Source: Deltaproteobacteria bacterium (lineage in GTDB: Bacteria > Desulfobacterota > Syntrophobacteria > Syntrophobacterales > Syntrophobacteraceae). Taken from it: 39,916 nucleotides of DNA. Each line of letters starts with the position of its first letter. The stretch's first letter is position 1. The notes beneath the pieces were generated by a model that saw nothing but the letters and a program-made list of their open reading frames with translations, made no database searches and was not told the origin of the DNA. Positions 1 to 7,911 of the stretch are shown piece after piece. Made by a program: the position numbers and the translations under genes. The stretch is from assembly GCA_021813685.1 (NCBI GenBank), contig JAKAJS010000092.1, positions 1-39,916 of the forward strand, in the 5' to 3' direction.

Positions 1-2
1 TG

Positions 3-92
3 GCATGCTTTGGGATCTTTCTTTGCGTCCTGGTCATCGTCGTCTATGGAAAAAGGTCATGCGTCCGTGGATTGCCGGGAAAGAGCGTATGA
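3..92 (+). CDS. C-terminal tail of a membrane protein (partial, 5' end outside window)
   Basis: The reading frame is open from the window edge to a TGA at 90-92 and encodes 29 residues: a strongly hydrophobic stretch (CFGIFLCVLVIVVYGKR) followed by a short basic tail. It ends in an ATGA overlap with the next gene, which supports it as real coding sequence and implies translational coupling. The content is too short to name. A membrane partner of the NfeD-like protein (for example an NfeD-type ClpP-class protease or another multi-span protein) would fit the context, but this is a guess. Confidence 0.5.
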   Translation, partial: ACFGIFLCVLVIVVYGKRSCVRGLPGKSV

Positions 93-412
93 ACAGTCAT
101 TTGCTAACGGCCCTGATTATCGGTTATATCCTTTTCGAACTCATCGAACATGTTCTTCTTCCATTGGCGTGGTCGTTTGCTGCCCGCAAGAGAAAATCCC
201 TTTGTGGAAACGAGACGATGCTGAACAAAGTGGTGGAGGTCAAATCCTGGCGAGATGGGACGGGGTGTGTTCTTGTTGATGGAGAACTTTGGAATGCGGC
301 GAGTGAGGACCATTTGGATATCGGAGACAAGGCGATTATCAGAACTGTCGATGGGCTGACGTTGAAGATCGCAACGTGCCCCCTCGTTAGTGAAGGAATC
401 TCGAACAAATGA
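89..412 (+). CDS. NfeD-like OB-fold membrane protein
   Basis: The product has about 107 residues. An N-terminal membrane helix (roughly residues 4-26, LLTALIIGYILFELIEHVLL) is followed by a basic stop-transfer stretch and a C-terminal domain with the NfeD OB-fold signature: G-x-V-L-V-D-G-E-L-W-N-A, then GDKA and VDGLTLK. NfeD C-terminal domains usually work with stomatin/slipin proteins or membrane ClpP-class proteases in membrane quality control. I chose ATG 89 because it overlaps the upstream stop as ATGA; an in-frame ATG further upstream is possible but would overlap the preceding frame. The 3' end overlaps the kinase start as ATGA, so it is probably co-translated with the two-component genes. 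Confidence 0.75.
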   Translation: MNSHLLTALIIGYILFELIEHVLLPLAWSFAARKRKSLCGNETMLNKVVEVKSWRDGTGCVLVDGELWNAASEDHLDIGDKAIIRTVDGLTLKIATCPLVSEGISNK

Positions 413-1722
413 ACCCCGTCATCCGAACGTACCGTATCCCCATTGCGGTCACCGCAGGACTGGTTCTGGCATTGGCTTTCTGGTCCTGGCAGGCATGGGG
501 GGGGTATACGGGGCACGTTCTGGAAAACGAGCGGAGCCGGGCAGGCGAGGTATCCGCCATGCTGACCGGTGTGGTGAGCGGACTGGAGCAGAACGGCCGG
601 CTTACGCGCGGCGAAATCGAACGGATACTGGAGAAAATCATCCGGAACTATCCGTATGAGTTCATCGTCCTCGAACAGGATGGCAGGCGTATTCTCGAGG
701 CGGGTAAGGTCCCCCCCGCCTTGCGCTTGCCGGTAGAAGAAACCGATAGCCTCAAGGATGGCTATTTCCTGTACAGTCGAAAGGTTCAACTGCAGGGTGC
801 GCGTGGGGTTTCCGACAAATCCCCCGGTCCCGGAATGAGCGGTCGAAAGCAGCTCATGATTATCGGCGGCGATGTTGGAGACCATGGCGCCCCGAAGGCG
901 TTGACACACATGGTTATTCCTCTTGCTTCGGCCGTACTGCTCCTGTGCGCGAGCATCACCGCCTGGGTCATGGCCATCAGGAGCCGCATTCTCGCCGAAC
1001 AGTTGAAAACGGAACGCACCCGTTCGGCTCACCTGGAAGATCTGGGGCTTGCCGCCGCCGGCCTTGCCCATGAGACTAAAAACCCTCTGGGCATCATTTC
1101 CGGTATCGCCCAACAGATTGCCCGTACGCCGGAAGTTCCGGAGCGAAGTAGAATGCTTATCGAAACGATCATCGATGAAGTCGATAAATCCGCTTCCCGC
1201 CTCGGCCACTTCATGACCTTTGCCAGACAGCGGGAGGTTAGACCGGTATCTCTGAATATTCAGGAAGTGGTCGCAAAGATAGCGGAGGTTCTCCAGGCCG
1301 AATTCGATGCGTGCGGTGTGTCTCTTCAGGTAAGCTGCCCTGCGGCCATCATCCTTGCCGATGAAGAGATGCTGCGACAGGTGCTCGTCAATCTTCTCCT
1401 CAACAGCCTCCAGGCCTCACCGGAGGGCAGCGCCATAAGGGTCGAGATGCAGTGCCACGGGGCACGGGCAAGCCTTGCGATCACCGATCGGGGGCGCGGA
1501 ATTCCTCCTGAGCTGCTGCACAATATCTTCAAGCCGTATGTAACGGGAAACCCGGATGGGCATGGGCTCGGATTGGCCATTGTCAAGCGTTTCGTCGAAG
1601 ATCACGGCTGGACGATCACTGCTGGCTCTCAGCCCGGCCAGGGCACAACCATGTGCATCTCCGGCATAGTTGCGGCAAAAAAAAGAGGGGGCAACCATGA
1701 ACCCACACGTGCTCATAGTTGA
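409..1722 (+). CDS. Membrane sensor histidine kinase
   Basis: This 437-residue protein has two membrane helices (about 10-30 and 169-190) bracketing a periplasmic sensor region of about 135 residues. The cytoplasmic part carries an H-box HETKNPL with the phosphorylatable His near 221, an N-box (NLLLNSLQAS, about 328-337), a G1 box DRGRGIP and a G2 box GHGLGLAIVK. This is the NtrB/AtoS/ZraS style of kinase that partners NtrC-family regulators. It starts in an ATGA overlap with the NfeD-like gene and overlaps the downstream regulator by 26 bp, so kinase and regulator form a cognate pair. The signal sensed is unknown; the periplasmic domain shows no family I recognise. The NfeD neighbour suggests an envelope-related cue (inference). 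Confidence 0.92.
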   Translation: MNPVIRTYRIPIAVTAGLVLALAFWSWQAWGGYTGHVLENERSRAGEVSAMLTGVVSGLEQNGRLTRGEIERILEKIIRNYPYEFIVLEQDGRRILEAGKVPPALRLPVEETDSLKDGYFLYSRKVQLQGARGVSDKSPGPGMSGRKQLMIIGGDVGDHGAPKALTHMVIPLASAVLLLCASITAWVMAIRSRILAEQLKTERTRSAHLEDLGLAAAGLAHETKNPLGIISGIAQQIARTPEVPERSRMLIETIIDEVDKSASRLGHFMTFARQREVRPVSLNIQEVVAKIAEVLQAEFDACGVSLQVSCPAAIILADEEMLRQVLVNLLLNSLQASPEGSAIRVEMQCHGARASLAITDRGRGIPPELLHNIFKPYVTGNPDGHGLGLAIVKRFVEDHGWTITAGSQPGQGTTMCISGIVAAKKRGGNHEPTRAHS

Positions 1723-3031
1723 CGATGAGCTGCGCTACCGCGAGCTCTACATGCAGATACTCGGCGCAGCGGGTTTTTCGACTCAGGCTGCAGCCTCGGC
1801 GGAAGAAGCCTTGAGTATCCTCCGAAGGAGCGTACCGTCCATAGTGGTCAGCGACGTCCGCATGCCGGGTGCAAACGGGATCGATTTCCTGCGTCAGGCG
1901 CGCCGGGAGCATCCGGGGCTGCCGTTTCTCCTCGTGACGGCGTATGCGGATGTACGCGATGCGGTAAACGCGATGCGATTCGGTGCGGTCGACTACCTCT
2001 CAAAGCCGGTTGATCTGGATGAGTTGCTTGCGGCGGTGCGGGATGGGGCAGGTATTGGACTCGAGGTGGTGGAGCAAACGCTGCCGCCCGAGGCTCTAAG
2101 AGGCATTGTCGCCGAGAGTCCGGCCATGCGGAGCGCGCTTCTGGATGCCTATCGGGTCGCTCAAAGCGATGCCAATGTGCTGCTTACCGGGGAGAGCGGA
2201 AGCGGCAAAGAGGTCGTTGCCCTTTTCATCCACAGGAACAGCCCCCGGCGAGCCAGGGGCATGGTGACCGTAAACTGTGGCGCGCTGCCGGCAAGCCTTC
2301 TGGCCAGCGAGCTTTTCGGCCATGAAAAGGGAGCTTTTACCGGAGCCACGGGCCGGCGTCCGGGGCGGTTTCGTGAGGCCGAGGGCGGTACGCTCTTTCT
2401 GGATGAAATAGGAGACATGCCTTTGGAGCTGCAGCCTGCCCTGTTGCGCGCCATCGAGACCAGCCGCATCACCCCGCTTGGCAGCGACAAAGAAATCGCG
2501 GTGGACTATCGCCTTGTGGCAGCAACGAATCGAATGCTTTTGGAAGATGTCGAGGCCGGTCGGTTTCGCCAGGACCTCTACTATCGATTGAACGTTATCT
2601 CCATTGAGGTTGCGCCGCTTCGGGAGCGGGTGGAAGACATCCTGCCTCTGGCCCGTCATTTTCTGGCGAGGGGGCGAGTAGCAGACCATCGGCTCTCCCG
2701 GGCGGCGGCACAGGTGCTTTTGGCCCATCCCTGGCCGGGTAATGTCCGGGAGTTGGCCAACGCCATGGAGCGGGCACGTTTGCTCTCACAAACCGATGTG
2801 ATTCTTCCCGAACACCTTCCTCCCGCGGTTCGCGCTTCCGGAGCCAAGACCAATCCCGAGGAGCCGGCCGCAAATAATCCACAGGATGTCAGGACGCTCG
2901 AGGAAAGCGAGACGGATATCATTCGCCGCACCCTGAAGCAAACAGGCGGGAACCGCACGCGGGCTGCCGAAATCCTGGGGATTACGCGGCGGGGGCTGAT
3001 CTATAAGATGAAGCGCCTTGGAGTAGTGTAG
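1697..3031 (+). CDS. NtrC-family sigma-54-dependent response regulator
   Basis: The product has 444 residues. It begins with a receiver domain (VLIVDDE, phosphoacceptor Asp 53 in SDVRMPG, Lys in LSKPVD). A AAA+ sigma-54 interaction domain follows, with Walker A GESGSGKE (about 165-172), the sigma-54 contact loop GAFTGA (212-217) and Walker B TLFLDEIGD. It ends in a Fis-type helix-turn-helix (NRTRAAEILGITRRGLIYKM). I chose ATG 1697 because it gives the canonical receiver start and has a strong ribosome site (AGAGGGGG) just upstream. It overlaps the kinase gene by 26 bp. Its targets are unknown; no binding site for it can be assigned in this window. Confidence 0.93.
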   Translation: MNPHVLIVDDELRYRELYMQILGAAGFSTQAAASAEEALSILRRSVPSIVVSDVRMPGANGIDFLRQARREHPGLPFLLVTAYADVRDAVNAMRFGAVDYLSKPVDLDELLAAVRDGAGIGLEVVEQTLPPEALRGIVAESPAMRSALLDAYRVAQSDANVLLTGESGSGKEVVALFIHRNSPRRARGMVTVNCGALPASLLASELFGHEKGAFTGATGRRPGRFREAEGGTLFLDEIGDMPLELQPALLRAIETSRITPLGSDKEIAVDYRLVAATNRMLLEDVEAGRFRQDLYYRLNVISIEVAPLRERVEDILPLARHFLARGRVADHRLSRAAAQVLLAHPWPGNVRELANAMERARLLSQTDVILPEHLPPAVRASGAKTNPEEPAANNPQDVRTLEESETDIIRRTLKQTGGNRTRAAEILGITRRGLIYKMKRLGVV

Positions 3032-3150
3032 CCGGCACCGCTGATAGCCCTCAGCTTCCACACTGCCACCCCGGGGGATACTTCGCGATCCGGGACTAAC
3101 GGGGATGCCTCGGGGGGAGATTTCAAACTGGACTTCAGCTGTCCGGATTT

Positions 3151-3495
3151 TTATCGAAGGTCAAGGTGATGCCTGATTGCTTGCTCGATTTCCTCCATTG
3201 CCCGAGGGGTGAGATCCCCGATAAACCTGACGAGGCGGGTCTTATCGATGGTTCGAATTTGATCTGCCTTGGCCTTGGAATTCGCGGTAAGGTTTCCTTC
3301 ACCTTTTAGTAGCTTCACTTCAAACGGGTATATCCTGTCGAGGTTCCCCGTCGTCACCGGCACGACTGTGACTGTCGGAGCGTATTCATTCCCGATATCG
3401 TTCGATACGACTACAACTGGGCGGGTCTTGGAAATTTCGCGTCCCACTGTCGGGTCGAGCGAAGCAAGATAGACGACGCCTCTTCTAATCCGCAC
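3151..3495 (-). CDS. MazF/PemK-family toxin (endoribonuclease)
   Basis: The 114-residue product shows the MazF/PemK fold signature: RRGVVYLASLDPTVGREI, then KTRPVVVVSND, VTVVPVT and a C-terminal DQIRTIDKTRLV. Members of the family cleave mRNA at short sequences and are neutralised by a co-transcribed antitoxin. A GTG at 3495 is the best start, because GGAGGG lies about six bases before it and the length then matches the family; a longer frame from ATG 3522 is less likely. The gene overlaps the antitoxin by 11 bp. It lies directly downstream of a broken DNA glycosylase gene, which suggests that the pair arrived by transfer. Confidence 0.88.
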   Translation of the reverse strand: MRIRRGVVYLASLDPTVGREISKTRPVVVVSNDIGNEYAPTVTVVPVTTGNLDRIYPFEVKLLKGEGNLTANSKAKADQIRTIDKTRLVRFIGDLTPRAMEEIEQAIRHHLDLR

Positions 3496-3736
3496 CCAAT
3501 CCCTCCATATCCAGTGGCTCAAATTCTCTTGCGATTTCGGCTGCTTCCTCCGAGCGCGCCTGATAGCCTTCCTTCATCAGCATTGCCAACTGCTCTCTTT
3601 TGACAGCGGCAATATGATCACGAATGGCCTCGATGATAAATTTGCTTCGTTGTCGTGGCCCGCTCAGTTCCTCGATCTCCTCCACAAGAGTCATCGGGAT
3701 TTTGAGGTTCAGCCTGGCGAAAACAGGCGACTTCAT
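3485..3736 (-). CDS. Ribbon-helix-helix antitoxin (MazE-type partner)
   Basis: The product has 83 residues. The N-terminal segment (ARLNLKIPMTLVEEIEEL, then RSKFIIEAIRDHI) is typical of ribbon-helix-helix DNA-binding antitoxins. The acidic C-terminus (EEAAEIAREFEPLDMEG) would be the toxin-binding tail. ATG 3736 was chosen because AAGGAGG lies five bases upstream; an in-frame ATG at 3757 would put that ribosome site inside the gene. It precedes and overlaps the toxin, the usual order for an autoregulated toxin-antitoxin operon. Confidence 0.85.
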   Translation of the reverse strand: MKSPVFARLNLKIPMTLVEEIEELSGPRQRSKFIIEAIRDHIAAVKREQLAMLMKEGYQARSEEAAEIAREFEPLDMEGLGAD

Positions 3737-3757
3737 GAGTGCCTCCTTGTGGGTCAT

Positions 3758-4131
3758 TTAATTACGAATAATTATATGTCCTTTTTGAGCGCAAAACAAG
3801 GAGGATTCGTGATGCAGCATTTGCCATCGCAACCATTCCGGCCAGTGATCGCGGTTTGTTCCCGGCATTCGCGTTAAAGCGGAAACCAGGAAAGACTCTG
3901 TTCCCGGGGGAATCTTTATTCCAGTAACTTTTGTGTATAAACGAGGTGTTTCCGGAGTCCCTGTCTGAATAACTTCAACTTCCACCGGAACTTTTTGCAC
4001 CATGAGGACCCGCCGATATGTATATCCGTCCCAGCGATCGATCAGATTTTCGGTTCGACGGCGCAAAGCCACACGGTTAAATCCAGTCTGAACGGGGCAA
4101 CCAGTTCAAAAGAAAAGCTAAGAGAATCCAA
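3758..4131 (-). pseudogene. Frameshifted and truncated AlkA-type DNA-3-methyladenine glycosylase
   Basis: Read from about TTG 4131, one frame gives VAPFRLDLTVW. The next frame then continues as ALRRRTENLIDRWDGYTYRR and on through VEVEVIQTGTPETPRLYTKVTG. Joined together these match the N-terminal half of AlkA-like base-excision glycosylases. The join needs one extra G near 4069 (GTGTGG should read GTGTGGG), so a one-base deletion is present. After about residue 85 the similarity stops and the frame ends at 3758, next to the toxin-antitoxin pair; the helix-hairpin-helix and catalytic Asp region are missing. The gene sits 17 bp downstream of the FolB-like gene. The start is uncertain; GAGAGG before TTG 4131 is a plausible ribosome site. 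Confidence 0.65.
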
Positions 4132-4148
4132 AACAAACCTCTCGCAAA

Positions 4149-4526
4149 TCAATATCCGATCACACCACCATGAGTTTCCCGCCTTCTCCTAATTTCAGCG
4201 CCCACACTTCTCGCAAAACGCAGAGCAGACGGTTTTTCCACTCGCACCTGCACCTCTGATACCCTGGGATTTTCAAGGCATATTCGGGCTACGGCTTCGG
4301 CAAGCGCTTCGACCGGGTGGAACTTTGAGGCTTCCACCATCGCGACGATTTGTTTTTTGATTCTACGATAGTCAACCGCGTCTTCAAATCGGTCGCTTTT
4401 CCCCGCGTTGATCAAGTCGGCGAATATTACAAGGTTCATGGTGACATCCTGTCTTTCTCGCCTTTCCTCATCGTTTATCCCGATTATGCATCGAACTCGC
4501 AGGTCACTTATCAGGATGCGGTCCAT
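4149..4526 (-). CDS. folB: Dihydroneopterin aldolase-family protein (FolB-like)
   Basis: The 125-residue product begins MDRILISDLRVRCIIGI and contains ERRERQDVTMNL, VDYRRIKKQI and the C-terminal VRVEKPSALRFARSVGAEI. These are hallmarks of the tunnel-fold FolB/FolX family, which cleaves dihydroneopterin (FolB) or epimerises its triphosphate (FolX) in folate and pterin synthesis. The length is normal. It overlaps by 23 bp the stop of an upstream reductase resembling pteridine reductases, so the two probably act on the same pterin. FolB and FolX cannot be told apart by reading alone. Confidence 0.8.
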   Translation of the reverse strand: MDRILISDLRVRCIIGINDEERRERQDVTMNLVIFADLINAGKSDRFEDAVDYRRIKKQIVAMVEASKFHPVEALAEAVARICLENPRVSEVQVRVEKPSALRFARSVGAEIRRRRETHGGVIGY

Positions 4527-5169
4527 TGGAGTACTCCGTCAGATGGCGCCCGCCATCGACATAAACAACCTGGCCGGTCAAAAAGTCGCTTTTGAGCAGA
4601 TAAACAGCCGCTTCGGCAATATCGTCGGGGTCTCCGTGGCGTTTGAATGGTGACGTTTGCGCCAACTGGTCAAAATAGCTCTCATCCTTCCCCTCAGGCG
4701 ACAGAATCAGACCAGGCGCTATTGCATTTACTGCAATGGCAGGCGCAAACTCCAGAGCTGTCATTTTTGTCAAAACGAAAAGCATTTGTTTGCTCAGTAT
4801 GTAGGCTACATGGGAAAAATCATAGCCCATGATTTTTGTATCAAGAATATTGATAATTTTCGCCCTGCCCACCAGGCGTGCAAAATCCCGGCTCAGCACA
4901 AAGGGCGCCCAGGCATTCACCTGGATATGCTGCAATAGATCTGAAAAATTAATCTCGTCGAGTTTTCCGGGCGAAAAAATCGATGCATTGTTGACCAGGA
5001 TATCGAGGGTTCCGGATGCCTCCAAAGAGTTCTCGATCAGGTTTTCGTATTCTTCAGCCTTGGTGAAATCAGCCTTTGCGGGCCATGATTTTACACCAAA
5101 GTCGTCCAGTTCGGATCGAAGCTCATCGGTTTCTCCGGCCTCGAGCGGATAGTGCATAACAATGTTCAT
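4504..5169 (-). CDS. Short-chain reductase, pteridine-reductase/FolM-like, lacking its N-terminus
   Basis: The 221-residue frame carries SDR motifs: LVNNASIF, NILDTKIMGY, the catalytic pair in Y-I-L-S-K, VNAIAPGLIL and a C-terminal TGQVVYVDGG. The layout around the active site resembles pteridine reductase/FolM proteins, fitting the overlapping FolB-like gene. The frame begins at the end of what should be beta-2 (MNIVMHY). The cofactor-binding TGxxxGxG strand, about 30-35 residues, is absent, and none of the three upstream frames supplies it: the same frame hits a stop near 5200. It is therefore either a 5'-truncated pseudogene or a remodelled protein without the standard NAD(P) motif. Confidence 0.7.
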   Translation of the reverse strand: MNIVMHYPLEAGETDELRSELDDFGVKSWPAKADFTKAEEYENLIENSLEASGTLDILVNNASIFSPGKLDEINFSDLLQHIQVNAWAPFVLSRDFARLVGRAKIINILDTKIMGYDFSHVAYILSKQMLFVLTKMTALEFAPAIAVNAIAPGLILSPEGKDESYFDQLAQTSPFKRHGDPDDIAEAAVYLLKSDFLTGQVVYVDGGRHLTEYSNGPHPDK

Positions 5170-5326
5170 GTGATTGCAGACGAAGATTCCGAAATTGGAT
5201 CAGCAACGTCTGAATTTCAATCGCAGTCCAGAGAGGTAAGACATGCATGCCTCACTATGCCCGTACCCCTCACTGCCCGGTTCAGATAAAAGGAGATGAT
5301 TACCTTACTCCGGGAGGCAAAAGATC

Positions 5327-5797
5327 ATGAAAGAGCGTATTAATTATCGGTTGGCAACAGGCGCTTATCACTCCCTGCTGGAACTGGAGAAATACCTCCG
5401 CGAATGCGGGCTGGATGAGCGATTACTTCACCTTATCAGGCTTCGCGCCTCACAGATCAATGGATGTGCCTTTTGCCTGGATATGCACTGGAAAGACCTC
5501 CGGGCATTGGGAGAGGATGAACAGCGGCTTTACTCGCTGGATGCCTGGCGCGAGTCTCCCTATTACAGCGAACGCGAGCGAGCAGCGCTGGCCTGGGCGG
5601 AGGCGATAACCCTGGTAGCACAGACTCACGTGCCCGATGAGCTCTACGATAAAGTCAAGGAGCATTTCAGCGAGAAAGAATTGGCGGATTTAACGATGGC
5701 GACGGCGGTGATCAATGCATGGAATCGACTGGCAATAGCCGGTCGGATAACGCCCGGGAAATATAAACCCGGTATTGACTTTAAGGACGCAGCATAG
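5327..5797 (+). CDS. AhpD-like/carboxymuconolactone decarboxylase-family protein
   Basis: The 156-residue all-helical protein contains INGCAFCLDMH, giving the AhpD-type redox pair Cys47 and Cys50 with His54. Family members act as alkylhydroperoxidases or disulfide-exchange partners. The rest (YYSERERAALAWAEAITL, NAWNRLAIAGRI) matches the AhpD/CMD family, and the length is normal. GGGAGG lies nine bases before ATG 5327. It is a single-gene unit, transcribed away from the pterin genes and converging on the M24 gene. Confidence 0.88.
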   Translation: MKERINYRLATGAYHSLLELEKYLRECGLDERLLHLIRLRASQINGCAFCLDMHWKDLRALGEDEQRLYSLDAWRESPYYSERERAALAWAEAITLVAQTHVPDELYDKVKEHFSEKELADLTMATAVINAWNRLAIAGRITPGKYKPGIDFKDAA

Positions 5798-5943
5798 GCT
5801 CGATTGCTCATGGAGGTGTTGCGCCTGAGAACCACCACCAAGCGGGGCTCGTGGGGGTGAGCCAATCAGAAATATCTTTCTGCGGCCCACCCTTTGGAGC
5901 TGCTAAAAACCGTGCATCAAGCCCAAAGACGATCCTGCATATA

Positions 5944-7074
5944 CTATGGTGTAGCGATCTTCAGTTCTCGGGAGTAATCGGTCAGGATTTGCGGCCCGTC
6001 GGCTCCGACAACCACGGTATCTTCGATCCGAATCCCCCAATCGCCTGTGTAGATGCCGCAATTTCCAATGGCTATTACCACGTTGTCCTTCAATGGAGGC
6101 GGTTCCTTTTCGCCGTGGAAGAAAGCATGCCCGGGAGGCAGAGGCGATTCTTCGAATTCTATTCCGATGCCGTGTATCGGAGGACCGAAGATGTGTTTCT
6201 CATGTCCAGCGGCTTTCAAAACTCCATGCATCGTTTTTTCCAATTCCATCATGCCAACGCCGGTCTTGACTTTGGAAAAAGATTCCTGCAAGGCCTCGGC
6301 AAACAAATCGTGGGCCTGTCGTTGCTCATCTGTGGGTTCTCCCACGCAAGCCATACGGCACATATCCGAACTATAGCCGTCTACCACCGGGTGAAGGTCT
6401 ATCATGACCAGATCGCCTTTCTGAAGCTTTCGAAGAGTCGGCAGTCCATGAGCAATGCCGGTGCGAGGCCCCGATGATATGTAGCTGCGGTAGAAGTCTA
6501 CGGCGCCATTTTGCCGCATGGCGTGCTCCGCTTCAGCCGTCACCTGGTTTTCAGAAACACCCTCCCTTACTGCCTGCAGTGCTGCCTCCATTCCAGCCAC
6601 CGCCACAACAGCCGCCTTCCGCATCGCTTCTATCTCAGAGTCCTCTTTCACTATGCGCAATTCGGACATGATTGGAGTGCAATCGGCAGCGGAAACCGCT
6701 TCGGGCTTGGCGTGAGGATGGATGAGCATACCCATTCGGGGTTGAGGTAAAAACGCATATTCCAGCCCTACCACACCCTTCGTGATCCCAAAGTGAGAGA
6801 AATTGTGGGCTATTGAATGGATCATGCCCACCTCGTCATCAAAACTGCTTATCCGGTCAAAATGTGCGTGTTGCTTCACATCTTCAGTGTCCGTAATCGG
6901 TACGCCTAATGCGACTTCTCCCTTTACGGTTACCATGGCATAGGCACATAAGCGACCATCTCCGGTCAAATAGAACATATTGGCGGGTTTGGTGAGTATC
7001 AGCGCGTCAAAACCGGCTGCCTGCATGAGGTGGGTGCACTTCTGAATACGGTGTTGGTAAGGTTTGAGACTCAT
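5944..7074 (-). CDS. M24-family Xaa-Pro peptidase homologue (one metal ligand missing)
   Basis: The product has 376 residues. An N-terminal creatinase-like domain (about 1-135) is followed by a pita-bread catalytic domain. Three expected ligand positions are clear: Asp226 (MIDLHP), Asp237 (GYSSDMCR) and His301 (PPIHGIGIE). The final Glu351 is in GIRIEDTV. The other Glu, normally in a T-I-E-P-G-x-Y motif, is replaced by A-I-G-N-C-G-I-Y around 335-342. The protein may therefore be a divergent aminopeptidase P/Xaa-Pro dipeptidase, or a creatinase-type enzyme that does not need two metals. The ribosome site GAGGAAGG precedes ATG 7074. The gene is monocistronic. Confidence 0.85.
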   Translation of the reverse strand: MSLKPYQHRIQKCTHLMQAAGFDALILTKPANMFYLTGDGRLCAYAMVTVKGEVALGVPITDTEDVKQHAHFDRISSFDDEVGMIHSIAHNFSHFGITKGVVGLEYAFLPQPRMGMLIHPHAKPEAVSAADCTPIMSELRIVKEDSEIEAMRKAAVVAVAGMEAALQAVREGVSENQVTAEAEHAMRQNGAVDFYRSYISSGPRTGIAHGLPTLRKLQKGDLVMIDLHPVVDGYSSDMCRMACVGEPTDEQRQAHDLFAEALQESFSKVKTGVGMMELEKTMHGVLKAAGHEKHIFGPPIHGIGIEFEESPLPPGHAFFHGEKEPPPLKDNVVIAIGNCGIYTGDWGIRIEDTVVVGADGPQILTDYSRELKIATP

Positions 7075-7200
7075 AAATTGACCTTCCTCTATGGGTTTGC
7101 TGCTAAATAACTTTTGGCGAACGCTTACTATACTTAATGCATGGTATCAATGGTTACCACTGTAAGGCAATATGATATTTCCGACATATTCCCGAATTCG

Positions 7201-7587
7201 TTAAAGCTGCTCCATAACTTCTTCGACCTTAATAACGAGAACACCCCTGGTCCACGGGAATATTTTTCTGGTTGCCTCAAAATATTCACCGGCACTTCGA
7301 AGCTCCCCTTTTCCGCGTATTCTACATCCTTTTCCCGCGCCATGAGCCCCTTCCACAGTACGCGTAGCACAAATCATCTCTATCGTGTCATCCTTCAGAA
7401 GGTTTTGCTCCGTTTTCTGGTATCCTCCGGCAGGCACCAGAATGATTTCATCATCTCTTATGCCAAGAACTCTAATGTATTCTCCCCAAGTGGCCGCAAG
7501 ATGGGGGCCGTCAGCACCGTGCGTTGCAAAGGCGACCCACTCCGCCGCATTGATAACTTCTTTACATTTTCCTTCTATTTTTGCCAT
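7201..7587 (-). CDS. Pyridoxamine 5'-phosphate oxidase-like flavin-binding protein
   Basis: The 128-residue protein has the split-barrel PNPOx-like pattern: EWVAFATHGADGPHLAATWGEY near the N-terminus, an ILVPAGGYQKTEQNL segment, RIRGKGELRS and a C-terminal VLVIKVEEV strand. Proteins of this size usually bind FMN or F420-type cofactors and reduce small substrates, but the substrate cannot be inferred. GGGTGAG precedes ATG 7587. The M24 gene lies downstream on the same strand, separated by 126 bp, so co-transcription is possible but not shown. Confidence 0.78.
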   Translation of the reverse strand: MAKIEGKCKEVINAAEWVAFATHGADGPHLAATWGEYIRVLGIRDDEIILVPAGGYQKTEQNLLKDDTIEMICATRTVEGAHGAGKGCRIRGKGELRSAGEYFEATRKIFPWTRGVLVIKVEEVMEQL

Positions 7588-7911
7588 GAATTCTCACCCC
7601 TGTCGTCAGCTCGATGTTTTTTACCAGCTCATATTGAGAGAGCATAAATAAGATACGGCGCCGGCCGCACTTGTTCAAGACTTTCAAACAATCCGAGCCG
7701 GCCTTGTCAATCGCGCGCAGGGCTGAATTTCGCGGGGCCGGGTTGTGACGCCGGAACGTGGCGCTCTTTCTGCACTTTACTTCATGCATCATTTCTTTCT
7801 GCTGCCTTGCCAATGACGATAACTGACCTGATCATTGTGGAGCCGCCGGTCAGACACTTATTATTTATAATGAACAACGTGCTTTGAATTCCAAACGAGA
7901 CAGGGCTGAGG
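7588..7911. other. Divergent intergenic region
   Basis: These 324 bases separate the PNPOx-like gene (leftward) from cheR (rightward). A TATAAT at 7866-7871 could be a -10 element for cheR, but no convincing -35 hexamer sits 17 bases upstream. No gene was recognised here on either strand. Confidence 0.3.

Noticed and set aside
124..1209. 361-codon open frame on the minus strand opposite the kinase
   Set aside because: It is antisense to a clear histidine kinase, and its translation has no family motifs; long antisense frames are common at this base composition.
3240..3265. GGTTCGAATT resembling a tRNA T-loop
   Set aside because: It lies inside the toxin gene and no acceptor, D-arm or anticodon stem can be built around it; no tRNA was found anywhere in the window.
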